Position numbers and translations under genes: made by a program | The notes under the pieces: model-generated | The model's input: the letters and a program-made list of their open reading frames with translations, nothing else | Databases searched by the model: none | What the model was told of the DNA's origin: nothing | Part shown: positions 25,646-34,604 of the stretch, one piece after another | How the letters are laid out: every line of letters begins with the position of its first letter | How positions within the stretch are numbered: the first letter of the stretch is position 1 | Source: Bacteroidia bacterium | Lineage (GTDB): Bacteria; Bacteroidota; Bacteroidia; Bacteroidales; Dysgonomonadaceae | DNA length: 34,604 bases | Reading direction: 5' to 3' | Assembly (NCBI GenBank): GCA_030538215.1 | Contig: JAUNUM010000024.1 | Span: forward strand, 1 to 34,604

Positions 25646-26236
25646 ATGATTGATTATCTCAAAGGCGAAATTACCGAATTAACACCTGCTTCGGTTACAA
25701 TTGAGTGCGGCGGCGTGGGCTATTTTGCAAATATTTCGTTAAACACGTACAGCGCGCTTAGCGGTCAAAAATCAACTAAACTTTTTATCCACGAGGCTAT
25801 TCGTGAAGACGCGTATGTTCTTTTCGGCTTTGCCGATAAACACGAACGCGAAATTTTCCTGCATCTTATCAGTGTTTCTGGCGTGGGACCAAGCACGGGG
25901 AGGATGATTTTGTCATCGCTCAATTCACGAGAATTGGAATCGGTGATTGCATCGGAAAATGCTGCCGTACTTCAATCGGTGAAAGGAATTGGAGCAAAAA
26001 CCGCTCAACGGATTATTATCGATTTGAAAGATAAAATTAAATACACCGAAGACGGCTCAACCGTGAAAGTTCCGGCAGCAATGTTTGTTGCAGGAGTTGG
26101 ACAAGAAGCTATTTCGGCGTTAATAATGCTGGGATTTTCAAAGCCGAACTCCGAAAAAGTAGTGGCAAAAATTGTAAAAGAATCGCCATCGTTACCGGTG
26201 GAAGCCATTATTAAAGAGGCATTGAAAAGAATGTAG
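25646..26236 (+). CDS. ruvA: Holliday junction branch-migration protein RuvA
   Basis: A 196-residue RuvA that binds four-way junctions as a tetramer and loads the RuvB motor. It opens [20 protein letters not shown] with an OB-fold domain. The two helix-hairpin-helix motifs are [16 protein letters not shown] (74-89) and [20 protein letters not shown] (111-130). A linker and the RuvB-binding domain III follow from about 150 ([20 protein letters not shown]). Full length. ruvB and ruvC are not adjacent. It is followed after 51 nt by sprA, with no terminator between them. Confidence 0.97.
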   Translation: MIDYLKGEITELTPASVTIECGGVGYFANISLNTYSALSGQKSTKLFIHEAIREDAYVLFGFADKHEREIFLHLISVSGVGPSTGRMILSSLNSRELESVIASENAAVLQSVKGIGAKTAQRIIIDLKDKIKYTEDGSTVKVPAAMFVAGVGQEAISALIMLGFSKPNSEKVVAKIVKESPSLPVEAIIKEALKRM

Positions 26237-26287
26237 ATCAATTTATAATCTACGATTTTAGAATTACGATTTGGATATAAAGTCAGG

Positions 26288-29200
26288 TTGAAAAAAACAG
26301 CACTATATAACCTCTCTTTCATCATTCTACTCATTTTGAGTGGAATACAGGCTTCTTTTGCCCAACAGGATACCACAAAGACACGATTTCCGGTACAGAA
26401 AACAACGGTGGAAACGACAGAAGATTTGAATAAAAAATCGCCCATCGATTTAAAAACACCGTCAAATATCCGCACCGAGGTAGTTTACGATTACAAAACC
26501 AATCGATATATTTTTCAAAACAAAATTGGAGATACAGTTATCGGAATTCCTTTCACCATGTCGCCGGCAGAATACATGGAGTACACTCAAAAAAAATTGA
26601 ATAACAGCTATTTTAAAGCTCGAAATGCTATTCGTGAAGAAACAGAATCCGAGCCAAAAGCTTCATCATTTTCGCTCTTCAATATTCGAAAAAGCAACAA
26701 TTTACTCGAAGATATTTTTGGTCCCGGTGGCGTGCAGATTACCACGCAAGGTTCAGTAGAACTCTCAATGGGAATAAAAAGAAACGTAACCAACAACCCC
26801 ACTCTGCCCGAACGTGCCCGAAGCCGCAACACGTTTGACGTAAAGCCACAAATTCAACTGAATGTAAATGCCAAAGTGGGTAATAAAATTAATTTTGGGA
26901 TGAATTACAACAACGACGCCATGTTCGATTTTGATGCTAAACGTATCAAATTGGCTTATCAGGGCGACGAAGACGAAATCATCAAAAATATAGAAGCGGG
27001 AAACGTGAGTATGACCACCGGAAACTCACTTATCAACGGTGGTGCAGCACTTTTTGGAATAAAATCCGATTTGCAATTTGGTAAACTGCGAGTAAATACC
27101 ATTCTATCTCAACAGGAATCGGAATCGAAAACTGTAAATTCACGCGGTGGCGTACAAACCACGCCTTTTGAGATCACCGCCGACCAATACGACGAAAATC
27201 GCCATTTCTTTTTAAGTTATTATTTTAGAGATAATTACAATCAAGCACTATCTAAGCTACCCTATATTCAATCGGCAGTTTTAATAACACGCGTTGAAGT
27301 GTGGATTACCAATAAACGAAGTAATTACGACTTAGCCCGCAATATCCTCGCATTTGCCGATTTGGCAGAACACAGCACTATTCACAATCCGCTTTGGCAG
27401 CCTTCCGGCTCAGAATCGGTTCCTTATAACGAAGCCAATACACTTTATCAACAACTGATTTCTACTTATGCTACCGCACGCGATATCAGCCAAAGTGCCA
27501 ATACTTTTCCGACAAACGTAATTATCGGACGCGATTACGAGAAAATTGAAAACGCGCGCTTGCTAAGTTCATCGGAATACACTTTTCAGCCGCAATTGGG
27601 TTATATATCGCTACAGGCGCCACTCCAAGCAGACGAAGTGCTGGCAGTAGCCTTTGAATACACCTACAATGGAAAAGTGTATCAGGTAGGTGAATTTTCT
27701 AATGATGTTACTGCAAAAACAAATCAAAGCGGTGCATTATTTCTAAAACTGCTCAAACCTGTTTCACTTTCTCCGCAAGCATACACGTGGCATTTGATGA
27801 TGAAAAATATTTACGCTTTAGGTTATGGCGCACACAACATTCAACGAGACCGATTTAAACTCAATATCACATACCAAAGCGACACAACGGGTGTTTATTT
27901 GAATTACATTCCTGATGGCGATATCCGCAACGAATTACTGCTCAAAGTGATGAATTTGGATAACCTAAATTCAAAGAACGATCCGTATCCCGATGGGATT
28001 TTCGATTTTATCGACGGCTATACCGTAATGACTCAAAATGGGCGCATTATTTTTCCGGTAGTAGAACCTTTTGGGTCGCACTTACGAAAAAAAATCGGCA
28101 ACGATGCCATAGCCGATAAGTATGTTTTCCAACAGCTTTATGACTCCACGCTAACAGTTGCCCGTCAAATTGCCGAAAAAAATAAATTTCGGATTTCGGG
28201 CGAATATCGCGGAAGCTCCGGTTCCGACATAAATTTAAACGCGATGAATGTAGCTCGCGGTTCCGTGCGGGTAACGGCTGGCGGCGTTACGCTTACCGAA
28301 GGAACCGATTATACGGTAGATTATATTTCGGGAACGGTAAGCATTATAAATCAAGCTATTTTAGATGCGAGAACACCTGTGAATGTGTCACTCGAAAATC
28401 AATCGCTGTTCAACATGCAGCGAAAAACATTAATGGGATTAAATCTGGCTTACGATTTCTCAAAAAACTTCACCTTGGGCGCCACCATTATGCACTATTA
28501 CGAAAAACCGCTCACTACGAAAACCGCCTTTGGCGATGAATCGGTTAAAAATACGCTTTGGGGGCTAAATACATCGTTTAAAAAAGAGTCTTACGCGCTC
28601 ACAAACTTACTCGATATGTTACCCTTTGTGGAAGCAACTGCTCCATCTCAACTCAGTGCAAATCTGGAGTTTGCACATATGATTCCCGGACATTATAAAA
28701 ATAAATATACCGGTGGATATTCTTATCTCGATGATTTTGAAACATCCACATCAGGCATCGACCTCCGCTCGCCTTACAATTGGTCGCTCGCTTCCACACC
28801 GCTCAATAACACTTCCAGTGGATTGTTTCCCGAAGCGGCCTTATCAAACAATATTGATTACGGAAAAAATCGTGCTCAATTAGCTTGGTTTTATATCGAT
28901 GGATTGTTTACACGACGCAATTCTTCACTCACACCGGCACATATTAAGAACGATAAAGAGCAATTATCCGATCATTTGGTTCGAGAAGTTTACGAACGTG
29001 AAATTTATCCCAATAAGGAAGCGATGCATGGAGAACCGCCTACGATTCCAACGCTAAATCTCTCATTTTACCCTGATGAGCGCGGTCCATATAACTTAGA
29101 TACAAATATCGATTCCGATGGAAAACTGCTTAATCCACGAAATCGTTGGGGGGGAATTACACGACGAATGGATACCCGCAATTTTGAAGCGGCAAACATC

Positions 29201-32200
29201 GAATATCTTGAGTTTTGGCTAATGGATCCGTTTGTAAACGATACACTTGGAACTTCTCGCGGTGGTGATTTATACTTCAATTTGGGTGAAATTTCGGAGG
29301 ATGTGTTGAAAGACGGAAAGAAGTTTTTCGAAAATGGATTGCCCGTCAACGGTGACGAATCGGCTGTGGGATTTAGTGTTTGGGGAAAATATCCGTTGCG
29401 GCAATCTACTGTTTATGCGTTCGATAATTCATTGGGAAATGAGTCTCGACGCATTCAAGACGTAGGATTAAACGGATTGAGTACTCAAGAAGAAAAAGCA
29501 TTTCCCACCTACTCCACCTTTTTAAATAATTTCTCAGCCAAACTTTCACCCGATGCTTTATCGCGTATGCAAGCCGACAACCATTCTCCGTTGAATGACC
29601 CATCGGGCGATAACTTTCGTCATTATCGCGGCGACGAACAAGATCGTGCAGAACTAAGTATTTTAAACCGATACAAATATTACAACGGAACTGAAGGTAA
29701 TTCGCTCGCTCCCGAAGAAGCACAACGCTATTCTACCGCCTCACGCACCACACCCGACGTAGAAGATATAGACAATGATAACACACTGAATGAGAACGAA
29801 TCATATTATCAATATAAAGTACAACTTCGCCCTGAAAATATGAAAGTGGGTACTAATCATATCGTTGATAAGCGTGAAGTGGCTGTTTCACTCCGCAATG
29901 GAAAAACGGGAAAGGTGAATTGGTATCAGTTTAAAATTCCTATTCGCGATTTCGAATCTCGTATCGGTAATATCCAAGGATTCAACAATATTCGGTTTAT
30001 GCGGATGTTTTTAGCCGGTTTCGAAAAACCTATTTTTCTACGCTTTGCCACACTGGAACTCGTTCGAAGCGAATGGCGTTCATATATGCAAAGTCTTCAA
30101 TCGGGCGGCGCCGTTTCGGGATTAGGCAAACTGGAAATATCAACCGTAAATATCGAAGAAAACAGCGACCGAACTCCTGTAAATTACGTTCTTCCGCCTG
30201 GTGTAACTCGTATTCTCGATCCCGCTCAGCCACAACTTCGTCAGCAAAACGAACAAGCTATTACAATGAAAATCAGCAATCTTGATCCGGGTGATTCGCG
30301 ATCGATTTATAAAAATACGATGTACGATTTACGACGTTATAAACGCTTGCAAATGTTTGTACATGCCGAGGAATTAGCAACTAACGCCACTAACCTGCAA
30401 GACGGCCAAATGAGCATTTTCCTGCGCATTGGATCAGATTATCGAAACAATTATTACGAATACGAAATTCCACTTCAACTTACGCCTGCCGGACGTTACA
30501 GTACACGTATTCCAGCCGATCAGGAAGCGGTTTGGAAACCCGAAAATATGTTTGATTTTCCGCTTAAAAACCTGACAGAATTAAAGCTGAAACGTAATGC
30601 TGAAAAGCGACGTCAAAGCAGCATAACTTATCTAACTCCCTATTCACAACCCGATCCGGAAAAATCGGGAAATCGAATGACTATTGTTGGGAATCCTTCG
30701 CTGGCCGAAGCGAAAATATTGATGATTGGTGTGCGAAACAATGCCAATAGCAATAAATCGGCAGAAGTGTGGATAAACGAGCTCCGACTAAGTGAATTTG
30801 ACGAGAAAGGTGGTTGGGCAGTACAAGGAAATGTACAACTTGCCCTTTCGGATATTGGAACGGTAAATTTTTCAGGACGAAAAGAAACAGCCGGATTTGG
30901 AGCAATTGATCAAAGTTTATTGCAGCGCCGCAACGATGATTATTCTTCCGTTGATGTATCGCTAAACATGGATTTAGGGCGTTTTTTACCTGCTCAGGCT
31001 AAAATTTTAGCACCGTTTTATTATTCATATTCCAACCAAACTACCGCACCCAAATACGATCCATTGGATCAAGATATACTGCTTTCCGAATCACTAAAAA
31101 ACACACAGAGTAACCAAGAGAAAGACTCTATTAATAATTTGGCTGTTACACAAACTACAACCAAAAGCCTGAGCTTGAATAATGTAAAAGTGGATATTAA
31201 AAGTGAAAATCCAATGCCTTACGATCCCACAAACTTTAGTTTTAGCTATTCTTACAACCAAAATCATTACCGCAATCCCGAAACCGAGTATAACAACAAT
31301 ATTAACCAGCGATTACAAGTAAGTTACACGTACACGCCTTTTATAAAGCCGTTTGAGCCATTTAAAAACATTGAAAGTAATTCGGGATGGCTAAAACTTA
31401 TTAAATCAATTAATCTCAACTATTTGCCAAACAATATTCGTCTGAATTCCAATATGGTGCGAAACTATCAAGAGGCACAGTTACGCGATTTAAACGCTTA
31501 TATGTCGGGGCAAACCCAATCGCAGAAACAATTGCTTACATTTAGTCAAAATTTTGCCTGGAATAGGGATTTTTCGATAACCTGGGATCTAACCCGAAAT
31601 TTGAAAATGTCATTTCGTTCGGGAACCATTGCCGAAATTGAAGAACCCTACTTGCAAGTAAACAAAAAACTAAATAGAGACGATTATGAAATCTGGAAAG
31701 ATTCAGTAATTCAAAGTATCAAAAATTTAGGTAAACCGCTCAATTACGAACAAAATGCCGATGTCACCTATACCCTTCCATTTGCGCAGATTCCTATTTT
31801 GGATTGGATAAATTCGAGTGCAGCGTATAACTCACGTTATCGTTGGGAACGCGGAGCATTTATTCGCGATGAAAATATCGGAAATTTTCTGCAAAATGAT
31901 ATGTCGCTCACCATGAACGCACGTCTAAATTTGGTGCAATTGTACAACAAAATCGGTTTTCTTCAAAAAATCAATCAGCGGTTTGATGCGACCGGCTTAT
32001 CCGACTCAACTCGAAGCAATTTTTTTACCGACATAGTACAATACACCGCACGAGGACTGATGATGCTGCGAAACGTAAATATAAACTTCGGATATAAGTC
32101 GAGAAGCGATATACCGGGCTTTAGTCCAATGATTGGCGATTTTTTTGGCCAGTCTAACACTTCTGCCGGATTAATTCCCGGATTGGCTTTTGCCTTTGGT

Positions 32201-33532
32201 TTTGATGGCGGAGAGCATTTCTTAGAAAGAGCCGATGCCAATAATTGGTTAATAAAAAACCAAAACAATATATCGCCGGCAATCTATAACCAAACCAAAA
32301 ATTTGCGTGTGGATGCTACAATTGAGCCATTTAAGGGATTAAAAATCGATTTAAACGCGCTCTACGAAGACAATCGGCGTACCGAAATCCGCTACATGTT
32401 TGATGGAAAACCCAAACTCTACGGCGGAAGTTTTGCGATAACTACCGTTGCCCTAGCTTCGGCTTTTGAAAACTCTACTGCCCACAACAATTATGTTTCG
32501 GCATCGTTCAATCGGTTTTTAGAAAATCGGGGAATAATAGTCGAGCGAATGCGTGAAAAGTATCAAAATTCAACATATCCTAATCGGGGTTTTATTGCCG
32601 ATACACCATTTCACGATCAATCATTTAATACCGCCAATGGCGATGTGGATCCCAATTCGGCAGATGTATTAATTCCGGCTTTTCTGGCAGCATACACCGG
32701 ACAAAATGCCGATAAAATCGGCTTAACGGCATTTCCCAATTTATTGGCACTTCTACCCAACTGGGATATTTCGTATAACCTTTTGCAAATGCTGCCGATA
32801 TTGCGAAGTAATTTCCGTTCGATAATACTGACACACAAGTACGTATCACAATATCGAGTGGGTTCGTTTTCGTCGTTTCTGAATTGGGTGCCGATGAGCG
32901 AAAACTCCGATTTAGGATACATTCGCGATATACTTTCCGGAGCACCTATTCCATCGTCGCCTTATAGTATTTCGGCAGTAAATTTAATCGAGAGTTTCAG
33001 CCCACTTATTGAGGCACGTGGCGTTCTTACTAACAATATGACAGTGAATTTCCGCATCAATCGTACCCGATCGCTTAATCTTAATATTCCTTCCTTTCAA
33101 ATTGTAGAAACAAACGATAACGACATTGTTTTTGGATTGGGTTATCGCTGGCCCGATTTTAACCGCATTATTGGTTTTGGCTCCAATTCCATGAAATCCG
33201 ATCGTCGTCGTTCACGTACTGCCCGCATTATTCAAACGGAACAAAGCAACACTAATCTGTCTGAGTTTAACAACGATTTAAATATTCGTATAGATATTTC
33301 GCACAAAAATACGCAAGCGCTTATCCGTAAAATAGAAGACAACTTCACACAAGCTACCAGCGGACTAAAAACTACCACTATACGGTTTTCAGCCGATTAC
33401 GACCTGAGCCGTTCACTTACGCTACGTGCTTTTTTCGATAAGATAATCAATACACCATTGGTTTCATCATCGGCCTACTCAACATCAAATACAAGTGCAG
33501 GAATGAGTTTGAGGTTTAATTTGAATCAATAG
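26288..33532 (+). CDS. sprA: SprA (Sov), outer-membrane translocon of the type 9 secretion system
   Basis: A 2414-residue protein, close to known SprA sizes (about 2400-2500). SprA forms the giant single-chain barrel through which type 9 substrates cross the outer membrane. It starts with a signal peptide (MKKTALYNLSFIILLILSG then ASFAQ). An early GGVQITTQGSVELSMGIKRN is typical. Two SprA_N-type regions lie roughly in the first quarter and around residues 1080-1600. Long stretches of alternating beta-strand sequence follow, ending in MSLRFNLNQ with strand character. No ATG is available: the start is a TTG at 26288, supported by the signal peptide. It lies directly after ruvA. Other type 9 components (PorL/M, GldK/N, PorV) are outside the window. 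Confidence 0.95.
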   Translation: MKKTALYNLSFIILLILSGIQASFAQQDTTKTRFPVQKTTVETTEDLNKKSPIDLKTPSNIRTEVVYDYKTNRYIFQNKIGDTVIGIPFTMSPAEYMEYTQKKLNNSYFKARNAIREETESEPKASSFSLFNIRKSNNLLEDIFGPGGVQITTQGSVELSMGIKRNVTNNPTLPERARSRNTFDVKPQIQLNVNAKVGNKINFGMNYNNDAMFDFDAKRIKLAYQGDEDEIIKNIEAGNVSMTTGNSLINGGAALFGIKSDLQFGKLRVNTILSQQESESKTVNSRGGVQTTPFEITADQYDENRHFFLSYYFRDNYNQALSKLPYIQSAVLITRVEVWITNKRSNYDLARNILAFADLAEHSTIHNPLWQPSGSESVPYNEANTLYQQLISTYATARDISQSANTFPTNVIIGRDYEKIENARLLSSSEYTFQPQLGYISLQAPLQADEVLAVAFEYTYNGKVYQVGEFSNDVTAKTNQSGALFLKLLKPVSLSPQAYTWHLMMKNIYALGYGAHNIQRDRFKLNITYQSDTTGVYLNYIPDGDIRNELLLKVMNLDNLNSKNDPYPDGIFDFIDGYTVMTQNGRIIFPVVEPFGSHLRKKIGNDAIADKYVFQQLYDSTLTVARQIAEKNKFRISGEYRGSSGSDINLNAMNVARGSVRVTAGGVTLTEGTDYTVDYISGTVSIINQAILDARTPVNVSLENQSLFNMQRKTLMGLNLAYDFSKNFTLGATIMHYYEKPLTTKTAFGDESVKNTLWGLNTSFKKESYALTNLLDMLPFVEATAPSQLSANLEFAHMIPGHYKNKYTGGYSYLDDFETSTSGIDLRSPYNWSLASTPLNNTSSGLFPEAALSNNIDYGKNRAQLAWFYIDGLFTRRNSSLTPAHIKNDKEQLSDHLVREVYEREIYPNKEAMHGEPPTIPTLNLSFYPDERGPYNLDTNIDSDGKLLNPRNRWGGITRRMDTRNFEAANIEYLEFWLMDPFVNDTLGTSRGGDLYFNLGEISEDVLKDGKKFFENGLPVNGDESAVGFSVWGKYPLRQSTVYAFDNSLGNESRRIQDVGLNGLSTQEEKAFPTYSTFLNNFSAKLSPDALSRMQADNHSPLNDPSGDNFRHYRGDEQDRAELSILNRYKYYNGTEGNSLAPEEAQRYSTASRTTPDVEDIDNDNTLNENESYYQYKVQLRPENMKVGTNHIVDKREVAVSLRNGKTGKVNWYQFKIPIRDFESRIGNIQGFNNIRFMRMFLAGFEKPIFLRFATLELVRSEWRSYMQSLQSGGAVSGLGKLEISTVNIEENSDRTPVNYVLPPGVTRILDPAQPQLRQQNEQAITMKISNLDPGDSRSIYKNTMYDLRRYKRLQMFVHAEELATNATNLQDGQMSIFLRIGSDYRNNYYEYEIPLQLTPAGRYSTRIPADQEAVWKPENMFDFPLKNLTELKLKRNAEKRRQSSITYLTPYSQPDPEKSGNRMTIVGNPSLAEAKILMIGVRNNANSNKSAEVWINELRLSEFDEKGGWAVQGNVQLALSDIGTVNFSGRKETAGFGAIDQSLLQRRNDDYSSVDVSLNMDLGRFLPAQAKILAPFYYSYSNQTTAPKYDPLDQDILLSESLKNTQSNQEKDSINNLAVTQTTTKSLSLNNVKVDIKSENPMPYDPTNFSFSYSYNQNHYRNPETEYNNNINQRLQVSYTYTPFIKPFEPFKNIESNSGWLKLIKSINLNYLPNNIRLNSNMVRNYQEAQLRDLNAYMSGQTQSQKQLLTFSQNFAWNRDFSITWDLTRNLKMSFRSGTIAEIEEPYLQVNKKLNRDDYEIWKDSVIQSIKNLGKPLNYEQNADVTYTLPFAQIPILDWINSSAAYNSRYRWERGAFIRDENIGNFLQNDMSLTMNARLNLVQLYNKIGFLQKINQRFDATGLSDSTRSNFFTDIVQYTARGLMMLRNVNINFGYKSRSDIPGFSPMIGDFFGQSNTSAGLIPGLAFAFGFDGGEHFLERADANNWLIKNQNNISPAIYNQTKNLRVDATIEPFKGLKIDLNALYEDNRRTEIRYMFDGKPKLYGGSFAITTVALASAFENSTAHNNYVSASFNRFLENRGIIVERMREKYQNSTYPNRGFIADTPFHDQSFNTANGDVDPNSADVLIPAFLAAYTGQNADKIGLTAFPNLLALLPNWDISYNLLQMLPILRSNFRSIILTHKYVSQYRVGSFSSFLNWVPMSENSDLGYIRDILSGAPIPSSPYSISAVNLIESFSPLIEARGVLTNNMTVNFRINRTRSLNLNIPSFQIVETNDNDIVFGLGYRWPDFNRIIGFGSNSMKSDRRRSRTARIIQTEQSNTNLSEFNNDLNIRIDISHKNTQALIRKIEDNFTQATSGLKTTTIRFSADYDLSRSLTLRAFFDKIINTPLVSSSAYSTSNTSAGMSLRFNLNQ

Positions 33533-33554
33533 TTACGAGTTGGAGAGATATAAA

Positions 33555-33585
33555 TTTGCTGCTTTCTATTAAAATTGTACTTTTG
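33555..33585 (+). promoter_or_regulatory. Promoter of the sigma-factor gene
   Basis: TTTG (33555-33558), exactly 19 nt, then TACTTTTG (33578-33585): a full match to the consensus. Transcription should start near 33590, so any start codon upstream of that is excluded. Confidence 0.8.
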
Positions 33586-33655
33586 TTTTGTAATAAACCG
33601 TAAACGAGATACGCATTTTTCGAGTTTAGTATGTCTTTACAATAAACCAATTGTT

Positions 33656-34255
33656 TTGCAACAAGCAAATCATAATACAAAAGATCTTTTTCTGGAAATA
33701 AGCAATGAAAACCAAAATGCTTTCAATGCTTTATTTCGGCAGCAATACGTAAAACTGGTAAGTTTTGCCCAAACTTTTGTGGTTGAAAAAAACTTGGCAG
33801 AAGAAATTGTTTCGGATGTTTTTGTGTCAATTTGGATAAATAGGGACAAATTACCTGTTATTGATAATCCTAATACGTATTTATATGTTTCTGTTAAAAA
33901 TAGAAGTTTAAATATATTGCGAAACAAAACTTATACCGTAGCCATTGAAGAACAATTGGAAGCTCAGAAAACTACACACGATAATCCGCATGATAAAATA
34001 GAACAACGCGAACTTTCCGAAAAACTTCTCTCCATCATCAACGCCCTGCCCGAACAGCAACGATTGGTTTTCAATATGATCAAGCAAAATGGTCTTACCG
34101 CCAAACAAGCCGCCGAAATTCTGCAACTTTCGCCCCGAACCGTGGAAACACATCTGTACAAAGCCATTAAACAACTCGAACAGGAGATTACCGACTATTT
34201 GGGATATTCGCCTAAGAAGAAAAGGATGAAGCGGATGATTATGCTCGTGTTGTGA
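33656..34255 (+). CDS. RNA polymerase sigma-70 factor, ECF type
   Basis: From the TTG at 33656 this is a 199-residue ECF-like sigma factor. Region 2 is NENQNAFNALFRQQYVKLVS then NLAEEIVSDVFVSIW (binds core polymerase and the -10 element). Region 4 is ALPEQQRLVFNMIKQNGLTA then AAEILQLSPRTVETHLYKA, a helix-turn-helix for the -35 element. The frame is open back to 33575, but that TTG lies in the promoter. The only ATG near the 5' end (33631) is out of frame and opens a 4-codon frame (MSLQ-stop) that closes 10 nt before the TTG. The Bacteroidetes family usually sits beside a FecR anti-sigma and SusCD genes. None follows here; the next coding sequence is an HTH gene on the other strand. Confidence 0.88.
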   Translation: MQQANHNTKDLFLEISNENQNAFNALFRQQYVKLVSFAQTFVVEKNLAEEIVSDVFVSIWINRDKLPVIDNPNTYLYVSVKNRSLNILRNKTYTVAIEEQLEAQKTTHDNPHDKIEQRELSEKLLSIINALPEQQRLVFNMIKQNGLTAKQAAEILQLSPRTVETHLYKAIKQLEQEITDYLGYSPKKKRMKRMIMLVL

Positions 34256-34271
34256 AGAATACATTTTTTTC

Positions 34272-34410
34272 GTAACCCCACCCCGCTGCGCGGTACTCCC
34301 CTTATCTTAAGGGGAGAATTGTGGGCTCCAAATTATTTCAAGTAGATAAAATATAACACCTGCGCAACTGTCCCATTTAGCAAAGGGGACGAGCGAAGCG
34401 GAGGGGTTAT
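34272..34410. repeat. Palindromic intergenic element C
   Basis: The ends are inverted: GTAACCCCACCCCGCTGCG at the left and, read on the other strand, ATAACCCCTCCGCTTCG at the right. Inside, CTCCCCTTA (34296-34304) pairs perfectly with TAAGGGGAG (34308-34316) over a 3-nt loop. It sits between two convergent genes, so it may also act as a two-way terminator. There is no coding capacity. Confidence 0.6.
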
Positions 34411-34436
34411 TTGCTAACGTTTATAATGTTCAATAA

Positions 34437-34604
34437 TCATCCAACTGTTTTTGTAATCTCCACATTCAACCCCAGCGCATTCATAATCCGATAGAAAAAT
34501 CCTACGCTCGGGTTGATTACTCCGTTTTCTATTTTTGAAATGTAAGATTTGTTTACGCCCAATTTATCGGCAAGTTCTTTTTGGGTCATTTTTTCGCTTT
34601 TGCG
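34437..34604 (-). CDS. XRE-family HTH protein, HigA-like antitoxin, 5' end beyond window
   Basis: The last 55 residues of a minus-strand gene that enters from the right edge and stops at 34437-34439. They hold a complete helix-turn-helix, MTQKELADKLGVNKSYISKI, then ENGVINPSVGFFYRIMNALG and a short tail NVEITKTV. The pattern YISKIENG...PS...FYRI is typical of HigA-type antitoxins and related XRE regulators that bind their own promoter. The N-terminus and any partner toxin lie outside the window, so the toxin-antitoxin assignment is inference. Confidence 0.8.
   Translation of the reverse strand, partial: RKSEKMTQKELADKLGVNKSYISKIENGVINPSVGFFYRIMNALGLNVEITKTVG

Noticed and set aside
26005-26475. 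156-codon minus-strand frame across the ruvA-sprA junction
   Set aside because: It overlaps two strongly supported genes on the other strand and its product resembles nothing.

Overview
The window is an AT-rich piece of chromosome from a member of the Bacteroidetes, most likely order Bacteroidales. Four things point there. The promoters follow the phylum's TTTG-N19-TAnnTTTG pattern, with near-exact copies at 801-831, 3160-3191, 13417-13447 and 33555-33585. No convincing Shine-Dalgarno sites were seen at the starts I inspected. Several families are typical of the phylum: SprA, DUF5686, DUF4105, the THUMP-like methyltransferase and the long PurM. The gene order purM-prfA-pyrF is also familiar from this group. 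Most of the window is core chromosome and looks vertically inherited.

Layout. Positions 1-626 (minus) hold the start of a TPR lipoprotein cut by the window edge. Two tandem leucine tRNAs (887-1099) have their own promoter and terminator and are followed by the metabolite-repair enzyme Nnr. A small DUF4870-type membrane gene on the minus strand (2682-3041) is broken by a stop at codon 5. rplU-rpmA and a THUMP-like methyltransferase follow on the plus strand. A long minus-strand stretch from 23064 down to 5177 carries rpmE2, a DUF5686 outer-membrane protein, a DUF4105 protein, an alkaline-phosphatase-family protein that seems to lack its metal ligands, secA, gyrA, a periplasmic TPR protein, purM, prfA, pyrF and an unknown membrane protein. 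From 23197 the plus strand carries cinA, a redoxin, a methyltransferase, ruvA, the giant type 9 secretion translocon gene sprA and an ECF-like sigma factor. The right edge holds the end of a HigA-like HTH protein on the minus strand.

How the genes relate. The window mixes translation and replication functions (L21, L27, L31B, RF1, GyrA, RuvA, tRNA-Leu) with nucleotide synthesis (PurM, PyrF), nucleotide-cofactor repair and recycling (Nnr, CinA) and envelope and secretion functions (SecA, SprA, DUF5686, DUF4105, lipoprotein). SecA drives export across the inner membrane, and SprA forms the outer-membrane channel of the type 9 system. Their closeness is suggestive, but they are transcribed in opposite directions and are not one operon.

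Non-coding structure. Three palindrome-rich intergenic elements (7750-7860, 16901-17006, 34272-34410) share ACCCC-like inverted ends and look like dispersed, non-autonomous repeats. One supplies the stop codon of purM. I saw no prophage, transposase, CRISPR array or obvious new defence system. The more interesting points are the inactivated-looking phosphatase, the broken DUF4870 gene, a possible 29-codon gene ahead of purM, the probable TTG starts of cinA, sprA and the sigma factor, and Asn at GyrA position 87.
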